Of a stretch of DNA of 64,000 nucleotides, positions 1 through 10,500 are shown piece by piece. How positions within the stretch are numbered: the stretch's first letter is position 1; each line of letters begins with the position of its first letter. Source of the stretch: Paragorgia papillata (taxonomy: Eukaryota > Cnidaria > Anthozoa > Scleralcyonacea > Coralliidae); assembly GCA_035771165.1 (NCBI GenBank), contig JAWNZC010000349.1:682001-746000 (forward strand), in the 5' to 3' direction. The notes under the pieces are model-generated. The model made no database searches, was not told where the DNA came from, and saw only the letters and a program-made list of their open reading frames with translations. The translations under genes were made by a program, and so were the position numbers.

Positions 1-2899
1 ACCTAGTTAGGGGGTACTGGCAACTAGATGTGGAAGAAAACGACAAAGAAAAGACGGCTTTCTCGACATTAGACGGCCACTATCAATTTAAGAAGATGCC
101 GTTCGGACTAACTAACGCCCCTGCGACATTTCAACGTGCGATGAACAACGTCCTTCACGGCCTAAATTGGTTAGACTGTCTGGTCTATCTTGATGACATT
201 GTCGTCTTTGCCCCGACGTTAGAGGAACACCATCGGAAGTTAGAACTAGTACTTCAACGCCTCGAAGAAAGTGGATTGAAACTAAATGCGAAGAAATGTC
301 ACTTCCTGAAGGAAAAAAACGGCATTACTAGGCCACGTGGTGAGTCGAAACGGCGTGTCCACCGATCCAGAAAAGGTCAAAGCGATAGCATCCTGGCCAG
401 CCCCACACGATGTTTCGAGCCTACGTTCTTTCCTCGGCTGCGTTTGGGTATTATCGGCAGTTCATTCCGCATTACGCCAACATTGCAGCACCATTATACA
501 AGCTGGAACAGAAAGGTACTGCGTACACCTGGAGTCTCGAATGCCAAACCGCTTTCCAAACTCTAAAACGGAAACTAACAACAGCCCCAGTATTGGCTTA
601 TCCACAATTTGACATACCTTTTCTTGTGGATACGGACGCTAGTAACGTTGGCTTAGGAGCCGTATTATCCCAATTTCAAAATGGGCAAGAAAGGGTTATC
701 GCGTATGCGGCCAAGTCACTCTCCAAAGCAGAAAGAAATTACAGCACAACTAGGAAAGAACTGCTGGCGATGGTGTGGGGTCTAGAACATTTTGAACCGT
801 ACCTCTTGGGGAGGCAATTCGTCGCACGTACGGATCATAACGCGCTGAAATGGCTTCGGAACTTCAAGAATCCAAAGGGTCAAGTAGCACGGTGGTTAGA
901 ACGACTGTCAGAGTTTGATTTTACTGTACAACACCGAGCTGGGCGACAACACTGCAACGCGGATGGCTTGTCGAGAATTCCAATTACTGAGGACCCGAAG
1001 AACAACCCAAATCAACCCCAAGAAGTATCAGCAGTAAAAGCTAAATCGATACCCAGGCAAGATTCTGAATGTGTACTTTCTAACGTTGCACAGAGACAGA
1101 AAGAAGACCCGGCACTTCGACAAACAATCTCGTGGCTCCACGCTGGAAATCGCCCACCAAGAGAAGAGATTGCTCACGCCGGCCCCGTTCTTGGTTCTCT
1201 GTGGAGTCAATTTTCAAGATTGAAAATTCTCAATGAGCTTCTGTATCGCGAGTTTGAGAGCGAAGACGGAAAATCCATGATTATGCAACTAGTGATACCT
1301 GAAGCAATGACAGATGAAGTTCTAAAGGCTCTTCACGATTTACCATCTTCTGGTCATTTGGGGATCAACAAAATGACGGAGAAGGTACGACAACGATACT
1401 ATTGGAAAGGTTGGAGAGTCGACGTCGAAGACTACTGCAGACGGTGCCAAAAATGTGCAGAACACAATTCCCCAAGGAGGAAAGCCAAGGCACCATTGAT
1501 AACAAGTTCCACTGGACATCCCATGGAACGGGTAGCTATTGATGTCATCGGACCTCTCCCGATCTCAACAAGAGGGAATCGATTCATATTGGTAGTGTGT
1601 GACTATTTCACAAAATGGCCTGAAGCGTACCCCATTCCAGACCACAAGGCAACAACAGTGGCAAGTAAACTTCTAGATGAGTGGATATCTCGGTACGGGT
1701 TAATGCAATCGTTACATTCGGATCAGGGACGTGAATTCGAAAGCGACATTTTTCAATCCTTAATGAAGTTACTGGGCATTCACAAGACACGCACCACCCC
1801 GTATCATCCACAGAGCGACGGTCTTGTCGAACGATTCAACCGTACACTGAAGAATATGCTTGCCAAGATAGTAGATGACAACCAGAAGGAGTGGGATTCC
1901 TGGATTCCTCAGACGCTGTTGGCTTATCGGACTTCAGTTCAATCGTCTATTGGCGTTACCCCGTATCGAATGATGTTTGGTAAAGAAGCTAGACTACCAG
2001 TAGACTTACTAGTAGACGGTGAGCCAGCACAAGAGTCACCTCAACCGATGTCTGAATATCTAAAGACACAGAAGCTAAAGTTCCAAAGTGCGTACGAGTT
2101 AGCTAGGAAAAATGGAAGGGTATCTGTCCGACGGTACAAAGACTATTACGATACAAGATCAACAGATGAGGCATTTCAGGTTGGTGATCGAGTTTGGCGA
2201 CAATCACATTCGAGAAAGAAAGGTCTTTCAAGCAAGTTAGCAGTAAAGTGGGATGGTCCCTATATTATCATCAAGAGGATAACGGACGCGGTATATAGGC
2301 TGAAGAAGGAAAAGGGACGGAAGCGGGTGGTAACTCATTTCAATTGTCTTAAAAAAGGCTATTCGGGCAAAGAGGTGAGAGCAGGGAACACACAACCTCC
2401 TGAAGTGAAAACAGAGAAGAACACGCAACATCAGAAGAATCAAACTCCACGTAGCAATCCTCAGTTGGCAATGCAACCAAGTACTTCACAAATTAGTGAT
2501 GATGAGGACAGTGATGAGGAATGGGTCATTGATACAGGAGTTAACCCGAATATTCCAGTACTTCAGCGATCACCACCAACAGTCACGAGTAACCCAACTA
2601 CTCCAGAACCTGACCAGAGCGAAAATGAAAGACCTAGCTATTCATCAGTACTTCAGCGACCACCACCATCGCTAACAACTGCAAGTAATCCAAATACTCC
2701 AGAAATGAACCAAAGTGACGATGGAAGACCCAGCTATTCATCGGTACTCCAGCGTTCACCTCCATCACCAACAATGGGCGAAACCGTGGGACAGAGTATC
2801 CAGCAAAGATCCGAAGACTCCACACGGTCAAGGCGCATACGCAAACCACCAAATTGGGCAAATGACTATGTCTTTAGAACTAAGACGATGAATAAGTGA
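1..2899 (+). mobile_element. Ty3/gypsy retrotransposon pol, 5'-truncated by the window edge, two frameshifts
   Basis: The sequence shows, in order, the reverse transcriptase palm with the YLDD catalytic box (near 190-205), an RNase H region (about 600-980), an HHCC zinc-binding integrase N-terminus (about 1335-1470), the integrase core (about 1520-1850) with D (VAIDVIG), D (HSDQG) and E (GLVERFN), and a basic/proline-rich tail ending at 2899. That order (RT-RNase H-integrase) is the Ty3/gypsy order. The reading frame breaks twice: in an A7 run at 313-319, and again near 435-450, where the text jumps from the RSFLG frame into the YYRQFIPHY frame. From about 450 the frame is open for roughly 2.4 kb. 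The copy is therefore a pseudogene in RT but otherwise well preserved. It lies in the same orientation as, and just upstream of, the LACTB exons. Protease and gag are outside the window. Confidence 0.95.
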
Positions 2900-2939
2900 A
2901 CAGACTGGTGCATGCTCCAAAAGACAGGAGAGAGAGTAG

Positions 2940-3162
2940 TGTAGAATAGTAAAGTATATTTGCATTTAGAATACGTCAATAACATTGGCATTATAGTTGT
3001 AAAGTATGTCGAAAGCATACTGAGTTGAATATACGCTGACGTTGTATAAGTTGACGTGAGCTGTTTTGACAGTTGACGATTACAGTTGGTTTTGACCGAT
3101 GCAAGTTAAACGTTGTATTATATAAATATTGTTTCTTATCCTTAAATAAACCTTATTTTACA
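2940..3162 (+). repeat. Candidate 3' LTR of the gypsy element
   Basis: A purine-rich stretch at about 2920-2937 (AAAAGACAGGAGAGAGAG) resembles a polypurine tract and is directly followed by TGTAGAATAG. The segment ends TTATTTTACA, giving the TG...CA termini usual for LTRs, and contains a TATAAATATT box (about 3120) and an AATAAA signal (about 3145). The 5' LTR is outside the window, so the repeat nature cannot be checked here; the boundaries are inferred. Confidence 0.55.
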
Positions 3163-3280
3163 ATACCTTACATGCAAAAAATTAAATATGACAAAAGAAT
3201 GAATGTTAGATATTATAGGTATTGGTTGCCTAGAATAACTGGAAAGCTAATCGAGCTAGGCAACACAAAGTATAATATTG

Positions 3281-3393
3281 TTACAGTGAAACTGGAAATA
3301 GCTTCCCACTTTCAAACTCAAGAAACAAAACTGAAGAAACAAAAAACAGTGAACCACACAAGAAGTGGGAAAGCATTTCCATTTTAACTATAA
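3281..3393. mobile_element. Short copy of the TACAGTC MITE family (family A)
   Basis: Inverted ends TTACAGTGAAACTGGAAAT and ATTTCCATTTTAACTATAA enclose about 75 bp. The same ends, less diverged, bound the elements at 6862-7154 and 56679-57003. TA next to CAGT is the usual Tc1/mariner-type arrangement. Confidence 0.6.
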
Positions 3394-3594
3394 TAGATTG
3401 ATTGCGGTCAAACAAAAGGTATAAATAGACACTGATGTCAACTAGTAAAAATACAAAATTCACAATCAATAACCGCAAGATGATATGCCAAAAACTGCAA
3501 AAAACAAAAACTGTTTTAACAAACAAAAACTGCAAGATAATGGGTGATATGAACTAGAAGAAAATCAATATAATTTAATATACTATGTATAAGA

Positions 3595-3972
3595 TTAGTA
3601 GGAAGCAATAAAATCTTTTTTGAGTTTATTTTTGAAAGCTGTTATACTTAGTAATTTAGTCTGTTCATATATTGAATTCCAAATAACAGCACCTTGAAAT
3701 GTCTATTTCGAACTAATGTGAAAAAATCATCAAAAGCGCTTGGAAGTAACCCTTTATGAAAATGATAAAGAAACTGAGCATTTTGAAAGAAAATCAAGTC
3801 GTTAAACTTTAAAATGTCAAGCCTACGAAATAAAAGACTTGTGTGTTCATCAAATCTAATAAGACGAATTGCTTTTTAAGAATAAAGAGACGATGGACAG
3901 CAGACAGTGATATGTATTGCCCCAAGTGATAAGACCATAAGTAAGATAAGGATAAATGAGTGAATAATAGAG
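3595..3972 (-). mobile_element. LINE reverse transcriptase C-terminal fragment (CR1/L2-like), degraded
   Basis: Read on the minus strand, the DNA translates to the typical end of a CR1/L2-type LINE ORF: SLIYPYLTYGLITWGN, then RLDILKFNDLIFFQNAQFLY, a GLLPSAFDDFF segment, and VIWNSIYEQTKLLSITAFK before a stop at 3595-3597. The WNS and FKNKLKK words near the stop are the conserved tail of such ORFs. At least two frameshifts separate these blocks, so it is a dead 5'-truncated copy. No open reading frame of useful length covers it. Confidence 0.8.
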
Positions 3973-4385
3973 TTAAATTAAAATATTTGTATTAACGAAA
4001 CACCTTATACGTGATAATACGTCTATATACGTCTATATATACATCTCTTCATTTGTTTCCCTTCGCCGAAACTCGAAAGGCCTGATACTCCTAAAACAAT
4101 AGTTTAGTAAAACAGCAACTTCCATAATTTTAATTTGTATGCTTCTGCACTGTCTACGTTTATACCAAACTATAAGTTTATCAAGATTCTGAAGCTTGGC
4201 ATGACGATGTATGTTAATGTAATAAAACAAGATGTTTGAGCTTTCGTCCCGTAAACTGCAAGTAAGTTAATAAACATGGTGTATAACCGCAGCATTTTGT
4301 TTTATTAGCTACATTAAGCTATAAGTTTGTTTTTCTTATAAATCACCAGGCGATAATTCGAATAATTGTTCATATTTTATTACAG

Positions 4386-4588
4386 TGAAACTTTTGGAAG
4401 AAGGAAAATTGAACTTGGATGATCCTATACAAAATTACGTTCCCAGTTTCCCTCAAAAACAAGTCAACTCAAAAGCATGCATAATTACAGTTCGACATTT
4501 ACTTTCACACTTGGCTGGTATTCGACATTATTATGAAAACAACGAGACAAACAACAAGCAATCAAGTGATTTAAAAGGTTGGTTATTG
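4386..4588 (+). CDS. LACTB: LACTB exon with HLLSHLAGIRH motif
   Basis: Acceptor TATTACAG|TG. The first codon takes one base from an exon outside view. The exon encodes KLLEEGKLNLDDP and RHLLSHLAGIRHYY. I chose the donor TTG|GTATGG because it leaves phase 0, which matches the next acceptor; the earlier AAAG|GTTGGT would bring a stop codon into frame after splicing. Confidence 0.85.
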
Positions 4589-7500
4589 GTATGGCAAAAG
4601 AATGAGAAAGTGAACGATACTCGCATGTAATATATATAGATTTTATTCAAAAATGGCCATATGGCCATGCTTGCATGCACAGGCTATTGCATGCATAAAT
4701 AAATTAGCCCTTAAAGCCCGGCATACACTAGAGAAAATGGCCGAAACAAGTAACCGAAACACGGTTTCTGAAACAAAAGTTTCCAGTGTATGTGAAGTTT
4801 CCGAAACTTTGTTTCAGAAACCAAGTTTCCCTCACCTGATTAGAACACTGTCCTATTTTTTGAAACAAGTTTCGACAATGTGTTTCGGAAACTTTGTTTC
4901 AGTGTATGCCGGGCTTTACAGACGACCAGGTATTTTTGGACAAGTTTTATTTGTTCGTGTGTACGACACAAATTGACAAGTTTTTCCTTGACAAGGAGCC
5001 TTGTTCAAAAGCTGATCATGCTAGCATCTGAAACTAATTAATAATTCATGAAGAAAACACAAAGGAAATCAGTACCGTGTCGGTGGTTTGGATATCGGAG
5101 GAAGAAATTACATAAATTAAGCAAACTTTCATCTTGATTTTCTCTTAAAATACTGATTTGTTTGATATGCTATAGCCTATATCACTACACTCGGAGGAGT
5201 GTTTTTCATCAGGATATCCAAACACCAAGACGTTTGTTGAAAACTGAGGCGAACTCGTGTATGATATATTACTTATTGCTTTTAAACAAGGAAAATTGTT
5301 TGTGTTCAAGGAAAACTTGACAAGATATTAGGGCCATTTAAACGGGAGAAAATAAGTCGCGACTTTTAACTCTGGCCATTTTTTAATAAGGTTTATCATG
5401 ATAATAATTTCAAGGTGAGCTTCAGTGGCAACCAAACCTTTTTTTCTCAGGTTTTTAAAAGTAGTTCTCTGATGAAACTATTGTTGGCCACGTTCTTGTT
5501 TTTGCATAGAAAAGATGTTATGGTAGTTGGTAATCGTGCAAAGTTTTATTTCAAAATTCGGTGAAGAAAAGGTGAATATTTTACGTGTGAAGTTTGTATT
5601 TTGGAGCGCCGCCATTAAACTAAAGTGGCCGAGCTTGAGAAGAATGAGTTGAGGAAGCTTATGACGTCATAGACTTAATAACAACAATGACTCTTGTTGA
5701 CAACAACAATGATTTTTTGTTTTTGTGGAGTCTATGACGTCATAAGGTCTCCTCAACTCATTCTTCTCAATACCCTGGGAACCAGAGGGGTCTTTCTATT
5801 ATCCTCTCTTATCTCTCTATCCGCGTCAAATATTGCGGAGGTATACAGCCTCCAAATCACTGATTTTATAGAGATCAGCTCTCCGAACCTCCAAATTTTT
5901 GGCGGACAACCTCCAAAACCTCTGCAGGCCAGGGTATATTCTCAAACAATCCAAAATACAATCTTCGCACGTAAAATACAACTTTCTTTTGAGAATTTCG
6001 AAATGAAACTTCGCACAATTACCAAGTACCATAATATCTTTAGGATTATGCAGAAACATTACCAACAATATTTTCATCAGAGAACCACTTTATACAATTG
6101 TTCTTCAGCACGAAAATCGCGTTAACACCGCTCACGTGACAGATTGAACCATCTAATAAAATGATGTATTGACGTATTGTGCATGTATTTCTGTAATTGG
6201 TTTATTGATGCTACTTTGTTTCTTATTTATGTTTATTATAAAATGTAATATTTACAGTTTTAGGATCAAATCTTAATGTACTTTGTTATCTCGGAGCGCT
6301 AGTACACGAGCGTGAATCGTCAGTGAGTGGCTCATTTAGCGCCCAAGCCCCAATTCCTATTATACCGCCAACTACTCAGGCTGGTGACTTATGCTCTCTT
6401 CTTAAAATAATCTTTGTATAGATGAGCAAAAAACTGATGTTAAAACAGATCCAAAATCAGAGTTTGACAGACCTGAGTACTACATTAAGGTTTGAAGCGT
6501 TACGTGTTTTGTAAATTAAAATTACGTATCAGAAACGAGTTTTGAAAAGCGAGGGATTTTTCAACATTTTATATGGAAATGCTGTTAACACGTGAAAAAT
6601 CTTAAATTTAATGATCGTACATGCCCGGAAAGGCTTTGGGTACCGTTATAGAGGACAGATCTCTGTTGATTCTGATCTTCAGTTCCCCGGCTGCATGTTG
6701 TCTCCACTTCAGTAGTCTCCTTCGCAGACGTTATGGCTCGCTCACACTCCCCAACCAACGTCTGCTGAAACGAGCCACACATTCCATTCCCTTAAACCGA
6801 CCAATCACAGCGAGGCTTCCAGATTCTGGAAACCTGACGGCTTGAGCTGACCGTTTTAAAATTACAGTCAACACAGAAATACCTTCCCACTCCCGCTTCT
6901 GTAGTTACAGAAGCGTGAGGAAAGTCTAGTGATATAAGTCGCCAATTCTTGATGTATATTCGTCTGTTGCTATCAATTTGGGATAAATATATCTATTGTA
7001 TTATGATTAAATGTCATTTAAAGCTAAATTATTCTATTTATGTTCAGTTTTCAACAAAAAAAATTCTCAGGCTTCGGTAGCGGCTACAGAAATACAGTAA
7101 TACGCAACGAACTACAGAAGAAGAAGTGGGAAAGTATTTCCATTTTGACTGTAAATACACTGATAACGACACTAGTCCAGGACGGCTTTATTTAGCACGA
7201 CAATGGTGTAATTTCATTGGTCCATTTTGATTTACACAAAGGGAATGGAATGTGTGGCTCGTTTCAGCAGACGTTAGTCAAGGAGTGTGAGCGAGCCATA
7301 ACTGAGAACGTCTGCGAAGGAGACTACCATGCACTACAGGAGTTTTGGAATTAAGCAGCGGGTCATCTGGACATCCATACGAAGGGCCTTCGCTCGAAAC
7401 GTTATAGACTCCTACGTTCAATAATTTTGGCAGTACTCCAACTTTACTATATTTCGATTTGTACTTCAACACTGCCTACGCAGCACACTTCTTTTATTTC

Positions 7501-10500
7501 ACTGTTTGGATATCCATACGTTTTGGACTGTGGGTGTCGTGCAGGGGGAAGGTGGGAGGAGTCAGTGCTGCATGGCGGAAGGAAAGGCATAATTCTTCAT
7601 ATCTGGAACGTTAACTTCAGTCATTTACTGGCTTCAAAAGTAAAGCCAAGATTTTGGGCCTATTACGTCGGTTTAAGTTCCCTATACGCCGTCTTGACAT
7701 CAGACCATGTATAGGGAACAGTTTGTAGAGGGACAGAAAGCGATGCAAAAGAGCTTCAGCCCTCAAGTTTTCACTTTTTGTCTCGGGGTTGGCGTTTAAG
7801 ATATATGAAGCATTTTGGTAGTCCAAAATATGGCCGACACCTATGATACTTCAAAATAGTGTTACTATATCGCGAGTTATATCAGTTGGACGTTTGGCTC
7901 ATCATCAAGCGTTTTTGGCTTTCAAGGTATTTGTCAACGTACTGAAATCTGTAACTGGCTTATTTTTGAAGAGCATCAGCAAACCAGTTCTAGGTAGGTC
8001 AGTGCTTGGCCTCTGTAACTATATCCCAATTCTTAAAAGTTTCTATTCTCTTTACTAGTTTCTCACTCGTCTCCACAGTGAGGGGTTTTCAAAAGCAGGG
8101 GGCCCCAGCCGGCGTTGCGGGGAAATTTAGGATCTCGGAGATGCCATTGCTTGCATTCAGAGACTACTTTCGGCTTAGTTGACGCACACTTTTATATACC
8201 TGTATGGATATGATATTTAATAGAATTAAAAGTTCCAGAAACAAAATATCATTTGACATTCAGGCTCGTTTTTATACATGCTATTCGAGCAATTCAGTAA
8301 ATGATGTAGTAGACAAAAGCTAAGACAATTTTAACCTTAAAATTTACAGTTAGTGACTGGCCTCGTTTGATTCCTCTCATCTGTCATCAATATGCATGCT
8401 ACTGAAGGCCAACTTCATTCGGTTGCTTAATTCACTTTGGTTTAATTTAGGAATGTTATGATAGTGTCGAGAAATCTATGAGCCTGTTCAAGAATGATCC
8501 GCTGGTCGGTGAACCTGGCTCGAAATATCTTTACACAACGTTTGGTTATACGTTACTCAGTGCTGTTATTGCAAGTGCTTCCAAACAAGAATTCCTAAAA
8601 CATATGGAAGGCTTATTTGAAAAACTTGGCATGACTCAGACGCAAGCAGATCTCCATAAAAAGCTTATTTACGGCAGAGCTCGGTAAGGTTTTAATAATG
8701 ATAATGACAGTGATAGTGCAAGACAGTGACAGTGACAGTGACAGTGACAGTGACAGTGACAAGAACAAGGACAATGATAATGGTAATAACGATATAACGA
8801 TAACAATAATTCGTCGTTCTACGACATCATCAGAGACTGGTTCAGTCTCGTACGTTTTACTTAATTTATTATTATATACCCGTAGACTACACTTTAATTA
8901 ATGAACATGCATGGTTTACTAAAATCTTAACTTAAATTCTAACGAAGTGCATTAAATTGGGCAGGGGAGCATACCAGTACCGTAGGAAAGGTGAAATCGT
9001 GTGTATAATTTAATTCCGTGATAAAGCTTTTCACTATGTGAAATTTACTGAAATATCTTATTTACATAGAAAAATATTGTTCACTCTTGAATATAGTTCC
9101 TAAACTGTGGTATTGTAACAGTATTTGCGACTCTGTAAATTTTTGTCTAATGTGTTATTTTCTATATTTTCGCAGGTTCTATGTTAGAGACAGCAAAGGA
9201 AGGCTGACGAATACTCCATATGTTGATAACTGTTATAAGTTGGCAGGTGGAGGATTTTTGTCTACAACTGAAGATTTAATTAAGTTTGGGAACGCCATGC
9301 TCTATTCAAGTCAAGTAGGAAACTACCAAAAGGTCTCTAAATCACCATTGTTGCCAGGTGAGGTGAAAGGCGAGATGAAATTTGATTATCTCGCTAGTGA
9401 CGGTAGTGTAATTTTGTAATCTTATGGCTATATATATATGTAGTGTTAAAGTGTCTATGTGAAGTGAAGGACTTGGTTGACACACTGAAAATTTTAAGAC
9501 AATCATGGCGTATAGTTCTCGAGTTATGAACTCTCAAAGTTTGCCATGGCTAGTTCGTTTTTGGAGAAATTTAGGCTTCTTGGTAATAATGCCTTATGAC
9601 GTACGCAGATAAATAAATAATACATTGTTCTTATGCACAGTCTTCTACGCGGTCTGGTCAAGTCTGATCTGGTCAAAAGACCGCGTAGGAGACTGGAACT
9701 GTACGTACTTCAGGCCTACATGTCCACCATGTTTGGCTTCAATCTTTGCCCAATGACCAGCAGATATTACTCCAGTTATACATAGAGCTCGCTGGCTCTT
9801 CCTCGCAATCGTATGTATATACGAGATACATCAACTGTATTTCAAGCATTTGTAGTATGAGTCTCATAAATAAACAAGTGCACTGTACACGCGCAGTAGG
9901 GACTGTAATTCACCTTTAAAACATATAGTTCTTTTGTTTTTCCTTCATGAAATCTTAATGAGGTTTTGAAGTAATATATTTTAGGCCCTGTTTACATGAA
10001 GCGGATTGACAGTCCAATCGGATCAAAAAACGCGAGTGAAGTCAATCCGGGCACATGTTTACATGGAGAATCCGATCTGCCTGGAACATTGTTTTCGGTT
10101 TTGGAACACTATTTTCTGTGCTTCTCTCAATGTCTGCCATTTAGCATGACACGCACTAACTTCATGCACTCATCGTATCAAGTCATTTTCAAGTCAAACC
10201 GTTTTAGATGAATCAGATTGGAGACATTCAAGTCGACTTCCTTGCTTAAATCTCAAGTCAATCTCCACTGCGTGCATTGACTTCAGTCATCCGTTTCGAT
10301 CAGATCGGAAACTTTCAATCTTCTTCATGTAAACACAACAAGGAGAAACAACATACGAGATTTGACTTGAACACTCAATCCGCTTCATGTAAACAGGGCC
10401 TAACACGAGGCAGTGTTCTTCCTCTGATTTCTAAATACAGCCAAGCAAGTTGAAACTACGAGGTGAAGCTGTGTTTTTTTTTTAACCAGAGGTTTTGAAC

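Noticed and set aside
4653..4976. 107-codon plus-strand frame
   Set aside because: Covers the 4712-4918 MITE including both inverted ends.
5694..6125. 143-codon plus-strand frame
   Set aside because: Crosses a foldback arm and the nested MITE; no protein character.
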